64,000 nt of DNA from CBDVBZ01 sp965372355. GTDB lineage: Bacteria; Krumholzibacteriota; Krumholzibacteriia; WVZY01. Every line of letters starts with the position of its first letter. Within the stretch, counting starts at the first letter, position 1. Of this stretch, positions 17,439 through 26,718 are shown one piece after another. A program made the translations under genes and the position numbers. The stretch is taken from contig CBDVBZ010000003.1 of the NCBI GenBank assembly GCA_965372355.1, positions 27,130 to 91,129 on the forward strand. Reading direction: 5' to 3'. The notes beneath the pieces were generated by a model. That model was not told where the DNA came from, made no database searches, and saw nothing but the letters and a program-made list of their open reading frames with translations.

Positions 17439-18707
17439 GTGCTGGATCGGCGTCTAATTCGCGAGGACCCCGATAGGGTTATCGAGGGTGTCAAAGCCAA
17501 GGGTGTCGATGTCGATATCGACCGACTCATCGCTTTGGACAAGAAGCTTCTCGAGAATATGAAAGAGAGTGAGCAGCTCAAACACGAACGCAACGTCAAG
17601 AGTGAGGAAATCGCGAAGAAAAAGCGGGCCGGTGAGGACGCGTCCGAGCTTCACAAGTACCTGAAGGAACTCTCCCAGCGAATCAAGGATTACGAAGCCA
17701 AGGACAAGGAGGTCAGCGAGGAGCTCGATGACCTGCTGCTGCTCGTCCCCAATATTCCGCACGAGAGCGCGCCGGTCGGACACGGTGAGGAAGACAATGT
17801 CGTCGTCCGCAACGTTGGCGAGCAAAAGGAACTGTTCGAGGACATCAAACCGCACTGGGAGATTGGTGAAGAACTCGGTGTTCTCGATCTCGAGGCGGGG
17901 CGCAAGGTAACGGGACGCGGGTTCATCGTGTTTCGAGGCGACGGAGCGCTGATGTGCCGCGCTCTGATCAACATGATGCTGGATATCCACGTCGAGCAGG
18001 GTTACGAGGAGATCCTCCCTCCCTTTGTTGTTAACCGCGATTCCATGATCGGCACCGGGCAGCTGCCGAAGATGCAGGATGACATGTATCTTTGCGAGAT
18101 CGATGACCTCTTCTTGATCCCGACCGCAGAGGTGCCGGTCACCAATCTCGATCGAGAGTCGTTTATCCCGGTCGATCGGTTGCCGAAAAAATACACGGCT
18201 TATACACCGTGTTTTCGAAGAGAAGCAGGAAGTCACGGCGCCGATACACGGGGTCTGCTACGTGTCCACCAGTTCGACAAGGTCGAAATGGTCAAGGTTG
18301 TGCATCCCGACACGTCATACGACGAGCTGGAAACCCTCCTCGGGGATGCCGAGGTGGTTCTCGACGCGCTGGAACTCCCGTACCGTGTCGTGGAGCTTTG
18401 TACCGTGGATCTGAGCTTCGCCGCGGCCAAGTGCTACGACCTCGAAATATACGCGCCGGGTGTGGGGAAATGGCTCGAAGTGTCTTCGTGTAGCAACTTC
18501 GAGGACTTCCAGGCGCGCCGCGCGGGGATCCGGATCAAGAAGACGCCCGGCGAGAAGCACCGTTTCCCCCACACGCTCAACGGATCCGGTCTCGCACTCC
18601 CCCGGATCGTCGCAGGGATCCTCGAATATCACCAAACGCCAACCGGACGTGTTAAAATCCCCCCAAAACTGGTACCCTACATGCGTGGCAAGGAGTATTT
18701 GGGCTAA
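17439..18707 (+). CDS. serS: Seryl-tRNA synthetase
   Basis: The N-terminal half of this 422-residue protein is the long charged coiled-coil arm that grips tRNA-Ser (KLLENMKESEQLKHERNVKSEE). The class II catalytic core follows, with PTAEVPVTN, motif 2 FRREAGSHGADTRGL, HQFDKVEMVK and motif 3 HTLNGSGLALPRI. GTG at 17439 has AGGAGAGCAGAAGGA upstream. The enzyme charges tRNA-Ser and also tRNA-Sec, which matters here because selD in this window needs selenocysteine. Confidence 0.95.
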   Translation: MLDRRLIREDPDRVIEGVKAKGVDVDIDRLIALDKKLLENMKESEQLKHERNVKSEEIAKKKRAGEDASELHKYLKELSQRIKDYEAKDKEVSEELDDLLLLVPNIPHESAPVGHGEEDNVVVRNVGEQKELFEDIKPHWEIGEELGVLDLEAGRKVTGRGFIVFRGDGALMCRALINMMLDIHVEQGYEEILPPFVVNRDSMIGTGQLPKMQDDMYLCEIDDLFLIPTAEVPVTNLDRESFIPVDRLPKKYTAYTPCFRREAGSHGADTRGLLRVHQFDKVEMVKVVHPDTSYDELETLLGDAEVVLDALELPYRVVELCTVDLSFAAAKCYDLEIYAPGVGKWLEVSSCSNFEDFQARRAGIRIKKTPGEKHRFPHTLNGSGLALPRIVAGILEYHQTPTGRVKIPPKLVPYMRGKEYLG

Positions 18708-18821
18708 GCGGCGAGGAGCATGGTGAGCGCCTTGCGAGCGAGGCTCTTTCTTGGGGCCCTCGCTCAACTTCGCTCCCTTCAAGGACAGGCCGGCTAGCCG
18801 CGTCTGCGGGGGGTGGCGCCG

Positions 18822-18899
18822 TCCCGCAAGAGCGCAGCCTTGTGGGCTGTTCGGCGACCCCCTCCGGGGACCCTCTTTCAGAGGACAGGCAGGCAGGAC
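18822..18899 (+). repeat. Dispersed GC-rich palindromic repeat, copy 3 (diverged)
   Basis: After serS comes a GC-rich block sharing TCCCGCAAGAGCGCAGC, CGACCCCCTCC and GGACAGGCAGGCAGGACTC with the elements at 4203 and 10095. It also has CTTCAAGGACAGGC at about 18777-18790, like the module at 61250. The middle differs, with an insertion CTCTTTCAGAG. Confidence 0.6.
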
Positions 18900-18976
18900 T
18901 CGACGCAGACGCGATGGATTCCCGTGAAGGGATCCTGCGGAAGACCTCACTCGCTCGGCGCCGACGACTGACTAAA

Positions 18977-20242
18977 ATGTTCAATCAATTCTCGAACTAT
19001 CGTGGGAATGTCCGTTTCTGGCTCAAGGCCTACGTGTTCGTGGTCGTGGCCGTGCTGGTGCTCGGGATACTCCTCTATACCAATCACGTCGTCGGGCGCA
19101 TGGAAGCACAGTCTGAGGCGTCGACACGTCTGTTCTCGAGGTTTATCGCGGAGGTGATTTTCGAGGTAGAGGACGCCGGCAAACGAGAGATCCTCCAGGA
19201 CGTCATCGAGGGAATCAACCATCCCATCATCCTCACAGATTCGGACGGACGCCCGTTTGCCTGGCACCGCGTCCCAATACCCGAAGCCCCCGATGCGGAT
19301 TTCGATAGCCTGTTCACGATCGACCCCGACAACCCCCCGGCCGGCTACATCGCCGATGCCATCGCGCTCTACCGCAGATTCGACACGGACAATCCACCGA
19401 TTGCGATTCGGGAGTCGGGTTCCCAACTCGTCGTCGGGTACGTTCATTTCGGGGCATCTCAGCTCCAGCGGGAGCTCCGCCTGGTGCCGTTCATTCTGCT
19501 TGGTCTTTTCCTCGTCTTCGGGTTTGTTGGGTTCCAGGGGTTCCGTTATCTCAAGATCAGCGAGCAGCGCTCCATCTGGGTCGGTCTTGCCAAGGAGACG
19601 GCGCACCAGCTCGGCACACCGCTCTCAGCCCTGCTCGGCTGGACGCAGCTGCTTAGAGATCAGCTCACCGAGAACCGTGAAAAAGACGCGATGGTCTCGG
19701 TAGGTGAGATGGAGGAGGACCTCAAACGGCTCAGCAAGGTCACGGAGCGGTTTAGTAAGATCGGCGCACGACCCGAGCTGCGACGTATCGAGCTCTCTCC
19801 CGTTCTCGATCGGACGGTGAAGTATTTCCACAGACGCTTGCCGCGCCTCAAGGCGGATTCCACGATTTCCCGTGACTTCGAGGATACGCCACCGATCAAC
19901 GCCAACGAGGAACTCATCGAATGGGTCTTCGAGAATCTCATCAAAAACGGACTCGACGCGATGGGGGACAAGGGCGGCAGAATCGAGATCCGGACCCGGT
20001 ACGATGAGTCCCGCGGCAGGGTCGACGTGTTTGTCAGCGACACGGGCAAGGGTGTCCCCGCCGCACTCAGGCAACGCATTTTCTCACCGGGGTTTACGAC
20101 GAAGAAGCGAGGGTGGGGTTTGGGGTTGACGCTCACCCGCAGGATCGTCGAAGAATACCACGGCGGCGAACTCCGGCTCATCGACTCGCAACCTGGACGT
20201 GGCAGCACGTTCCTGGTGCGTTTTCCCATCGCACAGCCGTAA
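18977..20242 (+). CDS. Membrane sensor histidine kinase
   Basis: Two membrane helices (about residues 15-38 and 170-190) bracket a periplasmic domain of about 120 residues. The HisKA H-box is KETAHQLGTP, with the phospho-acceptor His near residue 210. The HATPase domain has the N-box NLIKNGLDAM, the G1 box DTGKGVP and GLGLTLTRRI. The chosen ATG at 18977 gives MFNQFSNYRG; an in-frame ATG at 18914 is possible but lies in repeat-like sequence, and neither has a clear ribosome site. It lies 106 bases before the PorX-like regulator and is its likely partner. Confidence 0.85.
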   Translation: MFNQFSNYRGNVRFWLKAYVFVVVAVLVLGILLYTNHVVGRMEAQSEASTRLFSRFIAEVIFEVEDAGKREILQDVIEGINHPIILTDSDGRPFAWHRVPIPEAPDADFDSLFTIDPDNPPAGYIADAIALYRRFDTDNPPIAIRESGSQLVVGYVHFGASQLQRELRLVPFILLGLFLVFGFVGFQGFRYLKISEQRSIWVGLAKETAHQLGTPLSALLGWTQLLRDQLTENREKDAMVSVGEMEEDLKRLSKVTERFSKIGARPELRRIELSPVLDRTVKYFHRRLPRLKADSTISRDFEDTPPINANEELIEWVFENLIKNGLDAMGDKGGRIEIRTRYDESRGRVDVFVSDTGKGVPAALRQRIFSPGFTTKKRGWGLGLTLTRRIVEEYHGGELRLIDSQPGRGSTFLVRFPIAQP

Positions 20243-20348
20243 CCAGCAGAATCCGGTATCCTGTATCGTTCAAAGGCTTTATAATTATACGGCAAGCGGG
20301 GTCGGCCCCGTGGCGGATCGGGTTAAACCAATCTGAGAGAGGTAGCCA

Positions 20349-21899
20349 GTGGCAGTTCAGCGGATACTCTGGGTGGATGACGAGATCGAGCATCTCAAGG
20401 CGCACGTGCAGTTCCTCGAGGGAAAGGGCTACGAGGTCCAGTCCGCCACGAACGGCGAGGATGCGATCGAGATGGTGCGCACACGCACGTTCGACGTGCT
20501 GCTTCTCGATGAAAACATGCCCGGTATGGGCGGTTTGGAAACACTGAACGAGATCAAGGAAATCGACCCCGGTCTTCAAGTGGTGATGATCACGAAGAGC
20601 GAGGAAGAGCAGCTGATGGACGATGCCATCGGTATGAAGATCGCCGGGTATCTGCTCAAGCCGGTTAGCCCGATGCAGATCTACTCAGCGTGCAAGCGGA
20701 TACTCGATTCGGAACGCCTGCAGGAGGAACGCTTTTCACAAGAATACGTGAGAGAGTTCAACAACATGACAAACCTGATCCACGAGGCGTCGTGGGACAG
20801 CTGGCTCCAGATACACCGCAGGCTGTGCTCGTGGGACCTGGAGTTCGACCGTTTTCGCGAGAGCGGCTTGACCAGCACGCACGAGGATCAGAAACAGAAC
20901 GCAAACCGGCAGTTCGGCCGCTTTATCGAGAAACAGTATCCAGAGTGGCTCCATTCCGAAGATCGTCCTCCGCTAAGCACCGATGTGTTTTCGAAGTTCG
21001 TCGCCCCACATTTGAAGGCGGGGGAGAACGTTTTCTTTATCGTGATCGACTGCGTCCGGCTCGATCAGTGGCTCGTCATCGAGGAGTTACTGCGGGACGA
21101 ATTCGAGATCCAAAAGGACTACTATCTCTCGATTCTTCCGACGGCCACACCGTACGCACGAAACGCGATCTTTAGCGGTCTGTTCCCAGACGACATCGCC
21201 AGGAAGTATCCGGAGAAGTGGCTCGAGAAGTCGAAGGACGAGATCAGCAAGAACCGATACGAGGAGTTCTTTCTGAAGCAGCAGATGCGCAGACACGGGT
21301 TGTCGCCGGAGCGGACGAAGTACATCAAGATCTACGCGGTTCGGGAGGCCGAAGAGCTTAGAAAACGGATCGATAACCTGGTGACACTGCCCTTCGTAGC
21401 GCTCGTCTTCAACTTTGTCGATATGCTCACGCACGGCCGGAATCAATCCGAGATTCTGCACCAGATCGCACCCGACGAATCGGCGTTCCGATCGGTGGTG
21501 CGCTCGTGGTTCTCTCACTCGGTTCTGCTCGACATCTTTAGGGAGCTGGCGAGAAAAAAGGTAAGAGTGGTCATGACCACCGATCACGGATCGATTCTCG
21601 GCAAGCGCGCAAGTCTCGTTCACGGAAGGCGGGACACATCGGCGAACCTGCGCTACAAATTCGGGGACAACCTGAAATGCGATGGGCGGCAGGCGATCAT
21701 CACGCGTCGGCCAGGAGTGTTTCGGTTGCCCGCCGAATCGAAGACAAAAAGCTACCTGTTCGCCAAAGAGTACTACTATTTTGTCTACCCGACGAATTAT
21801 CGGGAATACGAGAACAAATACCAGGGCAGTTTTCAACACGGTGGGGCCTCGCTCGAAGAAATGATACTGCCGTGTCTTACGGCTACACCAAAGCCCTGA
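20349..21899 (+). CDS. porX: PorX-like response regulator: receiver plus PglZ domain
   Basis: Residues 1-120 form a receiver domain: the acidic pair D10-D11, phospho-acceptor D54 in LLLDEN, T82 and K104 in LLKPV. From about residue 210 to the end is a PglZ alkaline phosphatase-superfamily domain with FIVIDCVRLDQW (metal Asp near 234), LPTATPYARN (nucleophile Thr candidates 265/267) and VMTTDHGS. This combination is that of PorX, the regulator and oligonucleotide phosphodiesterase of type IX secretion in Bacteroidetes. GTG at 20349 follows GAGAGAGGTA. The kinase upstream is the likely partner. It ends one base before tsaE, a neighbour I recall next to porX in Bacteroidetes too. Confidence 0.85.
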   Translation: MAVQRILWVDDEIEHLKAHVQFLEGKGYEVQSATNGEDAIEMVRTRTFDVLLLDENMPGMGGLETLNEIKEIDPGLQVVMITKSEEEQLMDDAIGMKIAGYLLKPVSPMQIYSACKRILDSERLQEERFSQEYVREFNNMTNLIHEASWDSWLQIHRRLCSWDLEFDRFRESGLTSTHEDQKQNANRQFGRFIEKQYPEWLHSEDRPPLSTDVFSKFVAPHLKAGENVFFIVIDCVRLDQWLVIEELLRDEFEIQKDYYLSILPTATPYARNAIFSGLFPDDIARKYPEKWLEKSKDEISKNRYEEFFLKQQMRRHGLSPERTKYIKIYAVREAEELRKRIDNLVTLPFVALVFNFVDMLTHGRNQSEILHQIAPDESAFRSVVRSWFSHSVLLDIFRELARKKVRVVMTTDHGSILGKRASLVHGRRDTSANLRYKFGDNLKCDGRQAIITRRPGVFRLPAESKTKSYLFAKEYYYFVYPTNYREYENKYQGSFQHGGASLEEMILPCLTATPKP

Positions 21900-21900
21900 G

Positions 21901-22374
21901 ATGACCGACGACTACAAAACCCAGCGCTACAGAGTTCAATCACTCTCCGAGTCCGGGACGTTGGAGATCGGAGCAAGGTTCGGATGTCGAATCGACCGTC
22001 CCCTGTGCATATGCCTGGTGGGATCGCTGGGCGCGGGAAAGTCTGTCATTGCGAGAGGTATATGCAAGGGGCTGGGTGTGGATGAGGTGGTTGTGAGCCC
22101 CAGCTTCATCCTGTGCGAGGAGTACGACGCTCGGATCCCCGTCATCCACGTCGACCTCTACAGACTCGAACACGAAAGCGAAGTCGACGAGCTCGGTCTG
22201 TACGATCGGATGAACGACGCCGTGGTTCTGGTCGAGTGGGGGGATCGATCGGCCAATCTGATCGACGCCGCGGACATCGTTATCCGCCTGAGTGTATCCG
22301 GTCAAAAGGAACGCGCCATTGAACTGACGTGTGCCGAAACACTCGGCTCGATCTGCGAGGGCCTACAGCCGTGA
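21901..22374 (+). CDS. tsaE: tRNA threonylcarbamoyladenosine ATPase TsaE
   Basis: The 157-residue P-loop protein has GSLGAGKSVIARGI (Ser instead of the usual Thr after the Lys), SPSFILCEEY and the HVDLYRL motif diagnostic of TsaE. VLVEWGDR completes the family pattern. With TsaB and TsaD it makes t6A at position 37 of ANN-decoding tRNAs. ATG at 21901 directly follows the porX stop, and its own stop overlaps the tsaB GTG start. tsaD is not in this window. Confidence 0.93.
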   Translation: MTDDYKTQRYRVQSLSESGTLEIGARFGCRIDRPLCICLVGSLGAGKSVIARGICKGLGVDEVVVSPSFILCEEYDARIPVIHVDLYRLEHESEVDELGLYDRMNDAVVLVEWGDRSANLIDAADIVIRLSVSGQKERAIELTCAETLGSICEGLQP

Positions 22375-23102
22375 CGATTCTTGCTATCGATACATCGCAT
22401 TCGAGGGGCAGCGTCTCGATTCAGATCGGCGACAAAGAACCCAAGAGTCTCCTCTTTGGAACGGCGTCGTCGCACCTCGTCGAAATGGGTGAAGCAGTCG
22501 CAACGTTGCTGGACGCGTCGGGTGTCCGCCCCGAGGATATCGACCGGGTTGCGCTGGTCATCGGTCCTGGGAGTTTCACGGGACTGAGGATTGGCCTCGC
22601 GTACACGAAGGGCCTTTACGCGGCTCTCGGAGTGGAAGTCGTGACGATGATCAGTCTCGAGCTTCTTGCGACGCCCGTACTCGAGACGCACGGTGCGGTA
22701 TGCGCGATGATCGACGCTCGCAAGTCCGAGGTCTACGCAGCTGTCTACGGACGCGACGCCTCCGGCTCCGGAGTACATGCCATCACCGAACCCCACGCGA
22801 CCGCGCCGGGCAAACTCTTGACATCGCTTGAGGGACGGCCAATGGTATTTGTTGGGTCGGGAGCGGTGCGGTTTCGCCGCGTCGTCGAGGAGGCCATGGG
22901 GCCCTCGGCCGTTTTTGCCGCCGACCCGCACCACCAGCCGTCAACCGCGGTTCTGTGCCGGGTGGCGAGGGAGTTACCTCCGCTGGACAGAGAGAGCGTA
23001 TCCAGACTCGAACCGTACTACATCCGCCCCAGTGACGCGAAACTGAGCACACTGAGACGAATACAAAGCCATGGACGACATCAAACTCGCACAGATGACT
23101 AA
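22371..23102 (+). CDS. tsaB: tRNA threonylcarbamoyladenosine scaffold protein TsaB
   Basis: GTG at 22371 overlaps the tsaE stop and opens a 243-residue protein beginning TILAIDTSHSRGSVSI, typical of TsaB. IGPGSFTGLRIGLAYTKGL is the conserved ASKHA-fold signature, and MIDARKSEVYAAVY follows. TsaB is the inactive partner that holds TsaD and TsaE together. The C-terminal RIQSHGRHQTRTDD is in the overlap with rimI and looks like incidental extension. Confidence 0.93.
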   Translation: MTILAIDTSHSRGSVSIQIGDKEPKSLLFGTASSHLVEMGEAVATLLDASGVRPEDIDRVALVIGPGSFTGLRIGLAYTKGLYAALGVEVVTMISLELLATPVLETHGAVCAMIDARKSEVYAAVYGRDASGSGVHAITEPHATAPGKLLTSLEGRPMVFVGSGAVRFRRVVEEAMGPSAVFAADPHHQPSTAVLCRVARELPPLDRESVSRLEPYYIRPSDAKLSTLRRIQSHGRHQTRTDD

Positions 23103-23568
23103 TGCGCACATCGACCAGGTTCTCGCGATCGAGAGGGCTGTTTTTGACTCGCCGTGGACGAGCCAGATGTTCGAACAGGAAGTCCGCGGTGTATTCGGCT
23201 CCTACCCGACCGTGGCGGTGGTTGACGGACGGGTCGTCGGGTACCAGGTTGTGTGGTTCGTCGAGGACGAGGTGCACCTCGTCAATATTGCCGTCCGCAA
23301 GGGGTATCAGGCACGCGGAATCGGGTCTATGCTGCTGAGGCAGTTGATCGAGGATGCGCTCCAGAAGCGCAAGGCAATCATTACGCTCGAAGTTCGCGCG
23401 AGTAATGAGGTCGCGCAGGCGTTCTACCACAGGTTTCTCTTTCGAACCATTGGCGTCCGCAAGGGCTACTACTCCGACAACCGGGAGGATGCTCTGCTGA
23501 TGGCTCTCGATCTTTCCAACTTCTCGCATCGGAGACGCGTCGTTGAAGGAAGAACCAAAGCCCGCTGA
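23071..23568 (+). CDS. rimI: Ribosomal protein S18-alanine N-acetyltransferase-like GNAT
   Basis: This GNAT-fold protein of 165 residues has IERAVFDSPWTSQMFEQEV, the acetyl-CoA pyrophosphate loop GYQARGIGSMLL and EVRASNEVAQAFYHRFLF, which is the standard RimI pattern ending in RKGYYSDNREDALLM. It follows TsaB as in many genomes. ATG at 23071 lies 32 bases inside tsaB, and the purine nucleoside phosphorylase start lies inside its own tail, so these genes are tightly packed in one transcript. Confidence 0.9.
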   Translation: MDDIKLAQMTNAHIDQVLAIERAVFDSPWTSQMFEQEVRGVFGSYPTVAVVDGRVVGYQVVWFVEDEVHLVNIAVRKGYQARGIGSMLLRQLIEDALQKRKAIITLEVRASNEVAQAFYHRFLFRTIGVRKGYYSDNREDALLMALDLSNFSHRRRVVEGRTKAR

Positions 23569-24352
23569 GAGCTTGGGTGGTGTCGAGTTTGCCGTGCTTC
23601 TCGGCAGCGGATTGGGTGTCCTGAGCGATGACTATCCGTTGGAAGCGACCATTCGCTTCGAGGACGTTCCGGGTCTGACGCATCCGGACATCATGGGTCA
23701 CGCCGGTGAGATCCAACGGCGCCTCGTGGGCTCGAGACCATGCCTTCTCGTACGCGGCCGAAAACACCACTACGAAGGAAAAACCGAGGAAATCGAGTGC
23801 ATGATTCGGTTCCTCCACTCGGCTGGTGTGAGGAAACTGCTTGTGACATCGGCCGCCGGCAGTCTCACCCCGACGCTCGAGCCCGGCGGGCTCGTTGTCG
23901 TCGAGCAGATCCTGGATTGCCAGTTTCGGCCGCCGTCTCACATCATCGCGTCGGTCCACGCTCCTGGCGATCCGTCGAGACCCGGTCCGGCCGGCCGTCG
24001 TCTCGTGCTGGATGCGAGTCTGACCCGGTGCCTCGCGCGTTCCGCAGCCTCCACCGGCATCTCCGCAACCCCCGGCACGCTCTCCAGCTGGCCGGGGCCC
24101 GCCTACGAGACGAGAGCGGAAGTCCACGCCCTCCAAACCGCCGGGGTCTCCGTCGCTTCGATGTCGGCGGCGCCGGAGGTGGCCGTTGCCAACGCGCTTG
24201 GCATCCAAGTTGCCTGCCTGGTGGTGGTCACCAACTGGGTGACGGGCGTGTCGCCCACGAGGCTCAGTCACGAACAGGTCCTGGAGGCCGGCCGGAGCGT
24301 GGCGGCGGACCTCGGCCGCCTGATCGCCGCCGTGGTGGCGGCGTCGGGGTAG
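23543..24352 (+). CDS. Purine nucleoside phosphorylase (trimeric, inosine/guanosine type)
   Basis: The N-terminal VLLGSGLGVL phosphate loop, GHAGEIQRRLV, VRGRKHHYEGK and VTSAAGSLTP, followed by GPAYETRAEV and TNWVTGVS, are those of the PNP/MTAP family, low-molecular-mass trimeric branch. It cleaves purine ribonucleosides with phosphate to base and ribose-1-phosphate. The TTG start at 23543 has GGAG 8 bases upstream and overlaps the end of rimI. The 269-residue length is normal. Whether it prefers inosine, guanosine or methylthioinosine is not clear. Confidence 0.87.
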   Translation: MKEEPKPAESLGGVEFAVLLGSGLGVLSDDYPLEATIRFEDVPGLTHPDIMGHAGEIQRRLVGSRPCLLVRGRKHHYEGKTEEIECMIRFLHSAGVRKLLVTSAAGSLTPTLEPGGLVVVEQILDCQFRPPSHIIASVHAPGDPSRPGPAGRRLVLDASLTRCLARSAASTGISATPGTLSSWPGPAYETRAEVHALQTAGVSVASMSAAPEVAVANALGIQVACLVVVTNWVTGVSPTRLSHEQVLEAGRSVAADLGRLIAAVVAASG

Positions 24353-24431
24353 TCTCGCTTACCTGCCACAAAGGCAAACTATGACAGCAGTGTAGGTTAG
24401 AGACGCCGACTGCTGATGAGTGTTTTTGGGG

Positions 24432-24461
24432 TTGTAGCGCGTTGTGGCCAGCCATTATAGT
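24432..24461 (+). promoter_or_regulatory. Candidate promoter for accD
   Basis: TTGTAG at 24432-24437 and TATAGT at 24456-24461 are 18 bases apart, in the 154-base gap before accD at 24507. The -10 matches five of six consensus positions; the -35 only three. Confidence 0.5.
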
Positions 24462-24506
24462 ACGGCTGAAACCTCCGTTGTCGCATGTAGTTAAGGAAGG
24501 CACCGT

Positions 24507-25409
24507 ATGTCCTGGTTACGCAGAACCAAGAAGAAGCTCCAGAGATCGACGCAGAAGAAGTCGGTGCCCGATGGGTTGTGGCGGAAGTGTGACTTCTGCA
24601 GCGAGATCCTCTATGTCAAGGAGCTCGAAAAACGGCTCTGGGTGTGCTCGAAGTGCGATTACCACTTCATGATCAGCACGGAGAACTACATCGAGATCAT
24701 CTGTGACCCGGGTACTTTCGAGGAAACGCACACCGGGCTCCGGTCGGTCGATCCTCTGGAATTCCGGGACTCCAAGCGGTACAAAGACCGCATCCGGGAC
24801 TACACCAAGAAAACCGGCAAGGATGAGGCCGTCGTCACCGGGACGGCCCGGATGGCCGGACGCGGTTTCGTGCTGGCGATAATGGATTTCTCGTTCATGG
24901 GCGGCAGCATGGGCTCGGTCGTCGGGGAGAAGATCAGTCGTGCGATGAACGACTCGATCGAAGGCCGGCATCCGCTGATCGTTGTATCGCGGTCGGGTGG
25001 CGCACGAATGCAGGAATCGATATTTTCGCTGATGCAGATGGCGAAGACATCCGCGATGCTCTCGAAGATGTCCGAGGAGCGGATCCCGTACATATCTATT
25101 CTTACCAACCCGACGACGGGTGGTGTGACGGCGAGCTTTGCGAGTCTCGGCGATGTCATTATCGCGGAACCCAAGGCATTGATCGGTTTCGCCGGCCCGC
25201 GTGTCATCAAGCAGACGATTCGTCAGGAGTTGCCCGAGGGATTTCAGAGGAGTGAGTTCCTCTTGAAGCACGGTATGATCGATATGGTATGCTCGCGGAA
25301 CAATCTGCGGCACATGGTCGAGGAACTGCTTGGTTTTCTCTGTGTCGAAGACGCGGTCACCGGACACGAGGCGGATACGGATGAGGAGGAATCCCCCGCG
25401 GTTTCTTGA
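24507..25409 (+). CDS. accD: Acetyl-CoA carboxylase carboxyltransferase subunit beta
   Basis: AccD of about 300 residues with the N-terminal zinc finger CDFC...CSKC and the crotonase-like core (GSMGSVVGEKI, VSRSGGARMQES, TNPTTGGVTASFASLGD, FAGPRVIKQT). It transfers carboxyl from biotin to acetyl-CoA to make malonyl-CoA, the first step of fatty acid synthesis, together with AccA. accA is not adjacent here. ATG at 24507 has GGAAGGCACC upstream. As in many bacteria, folC follows, overlapping by 29 bases. Confidence 0.94.
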   Translation: MSWLRRTKKKLQRSTQKKSVPDGLWRKCDFCSEILYVKELEKRLWVCSKCDYHFMISTENYIEIICDPGTFEETHTGLRSVDPLEFRDSKRYKDRIRDYTKKTGKDEAVVTGTARMAGRGFVLAIMDFSFMGGSMGSVVGEKISRAMNDSIEGRHPLIVVSRSGGARMQESIFSLMQMAKTSAMLSKMSEERIPYISILTNPTTGGVTASFASLGDVIIAEPKALIGFAGPRVIKQTIRQELPEGFQRSEFLLKHGMIDMVCSRNNLRHMVEELLGFLCVEDAVTGHEADTDEEESPAVS

Positions 25410-26718
25410 CGCCCCCCCAGCGCTACCCCCAAAGCTATCATTCGTTCTTAGCCTGTCCCCATCGGCGATGACATTGGGTCTGGGCAACATGCGTCAGCTT
25501 CTGCGCGCCCTCGATCATCCCGAGAGGCGTTTTCGTTCGGTGCTCGTGGCGGGGACGAACGGCAAAGGCTCCGTTACCGCCTACCTCTCCGCAATTCTGA
25601 CGCAAAGCGGCATGCGCGTCGGCTGGTACAATTCACCCCACGTCTATCAGGTGACCGAGCGAATCCGGGTGGATGGCTCACAGATCACACTCGAACAAAT
25701 GGAGGAAGCCGCCGCGCGGGTTGCCCCGCTCCACGAGAGCATCGGCTACAGTTACTTCGAGGCGCTCACGGCGATCGCATTCCTCGTCTTCGCAGACCTC
25801 GGCGTGGAGCTTGCCGTTCTGGAGACGGGTCTCGGGGGACGCTTCGACGCCACCAATGTCGTCGAACCCGAGGTGTGTGTGCTCACGCATATAGGGCTCG
25901 ACCATCGACGCATCCTCGGGGATACCGAAGAGGAGATCCTTCGCGAGAAGCTGGGTATCACACGGCCCGAGACCCCGTTTCTAGTCGGTCCTCTTGCGCC
26001 CAATCTAATGGAGATGGTTGAGGAAAAGGCCCGACACGACCGCATCCCCCTCCATACATCGGATGCGCTGGGGTCGGTCGATCTGGATGCTCTATCGTTT
26101 TCCGGGATGCACGCCAGAGTCAGAACTCGCGCGCGCGACTATGGTACCGTTCGTCTGCCGTTTGCGGGCGAGCACCAGCTGGCAAACGCGTTGCTTGCCA
26201 TCGGAGCGGCCGAGCAAGTCATGGGCGCCATCGGTGATTTGGGTTCGGCGGCGGATCATACCGATATGCCCGGTCGATTCGAGGTGCACGAGGTGAACGG
26301 CAAACGCGTGATCCTCGATGTCGCGCACAATGATGACGGACTGATCGCCGCCGCGCGGACACTCGGTGCCTTGTCACCGGCGGAAAAAAACGCGATGATA
26401 CTCGGGGTTCTGAACCGCAAGGAACTGATCGATTTTCCCCGCGTCGCCTCGCGATGGATTGGCAGGATCTGTCTCGTTCAGCCGGCGAGTGATGAGTGGC
26501 TCGCCGCTCCGTCGATGCTCGAGCGGATGGGTCTCGGGAACGTGCGTGACGGAGGGCTCGAGGTTGCGCTGCAGAGTTGTCTCGAGCACGATGCGGATTG
26601 GGATAGTCTTCTCGATCGGTTGCTCGACGCGGCGGTGCCCCATGAAGCGTTGCTCATCACCGGTTCCCACCGGACGGTCGAGCTTTTTGGCCGGCGATTG
26701 CTAAGGCGGACAAAATGA
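25381..26718 (+). CDS. folC: Folylpolyglutamate synthase / dihydrofolate synthase
   Basis: This Mur-ligase family ATPase has the P-loop VAGTNGKGSVTAY, the NSPHVYQVTERIRVDG loop, LETGLGGRFDATN and the C-terminal DVAHNDDG. It adds glutamate to dihydropteroate and tetrahydrofolate. I choose ATG at 25381, inside accD, giving 445 residues; the frame remains open to 25330. The usual N-terminal 'LGLxNM' block is present (LGLGNMRQLL). It overlaps the ROK kinase start by 4 bases. Confidence 0.9.
   Translation: MRRNPPRFLDAPPALPPKLSFVLSLSPSAMTLGLGNMRQLLRALDHPERRFRSVLVAGTNGKGSVTAYLSAILTQSGMRVGWYNSPHVYQVTERIRVDGSQITLEQMEEAAARVAPLHESIGYSYFEALTAIAFLVFADLGVELAVLETGLGGRFDATNVVEPEVCVLTHIGLDHRRILGDTEEEILREKLGITRPETPFLVGPLAPNLMEMVEEKARHDRIPLHTSDALGSVDLDALSFSGMHARVRTRARDYGTVRLPFAGEHQLANALLAIGAAEQVMGAIGDLGSAADHTDMPGRFEVHEVNGKRVILDVAHNDDGLIAAARTLGALSPAEKNAMILGVLNRKELIDFPRVASRWIGRICLVQPASDEWLAAPSMLERMGLGNVRDGGLEVALQSCLEHDADWDSLLDRLLDAAVPHEALLITGSHRTVELFGRRLLRRTK

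Noticed and set aside
20280..20285. Perfect TATAAT upstream of the PorX-like gene as a promoter
   Set aside because: No acceptable -35 or extended -10 is visible at 16-18 bases; left out of the feature list.
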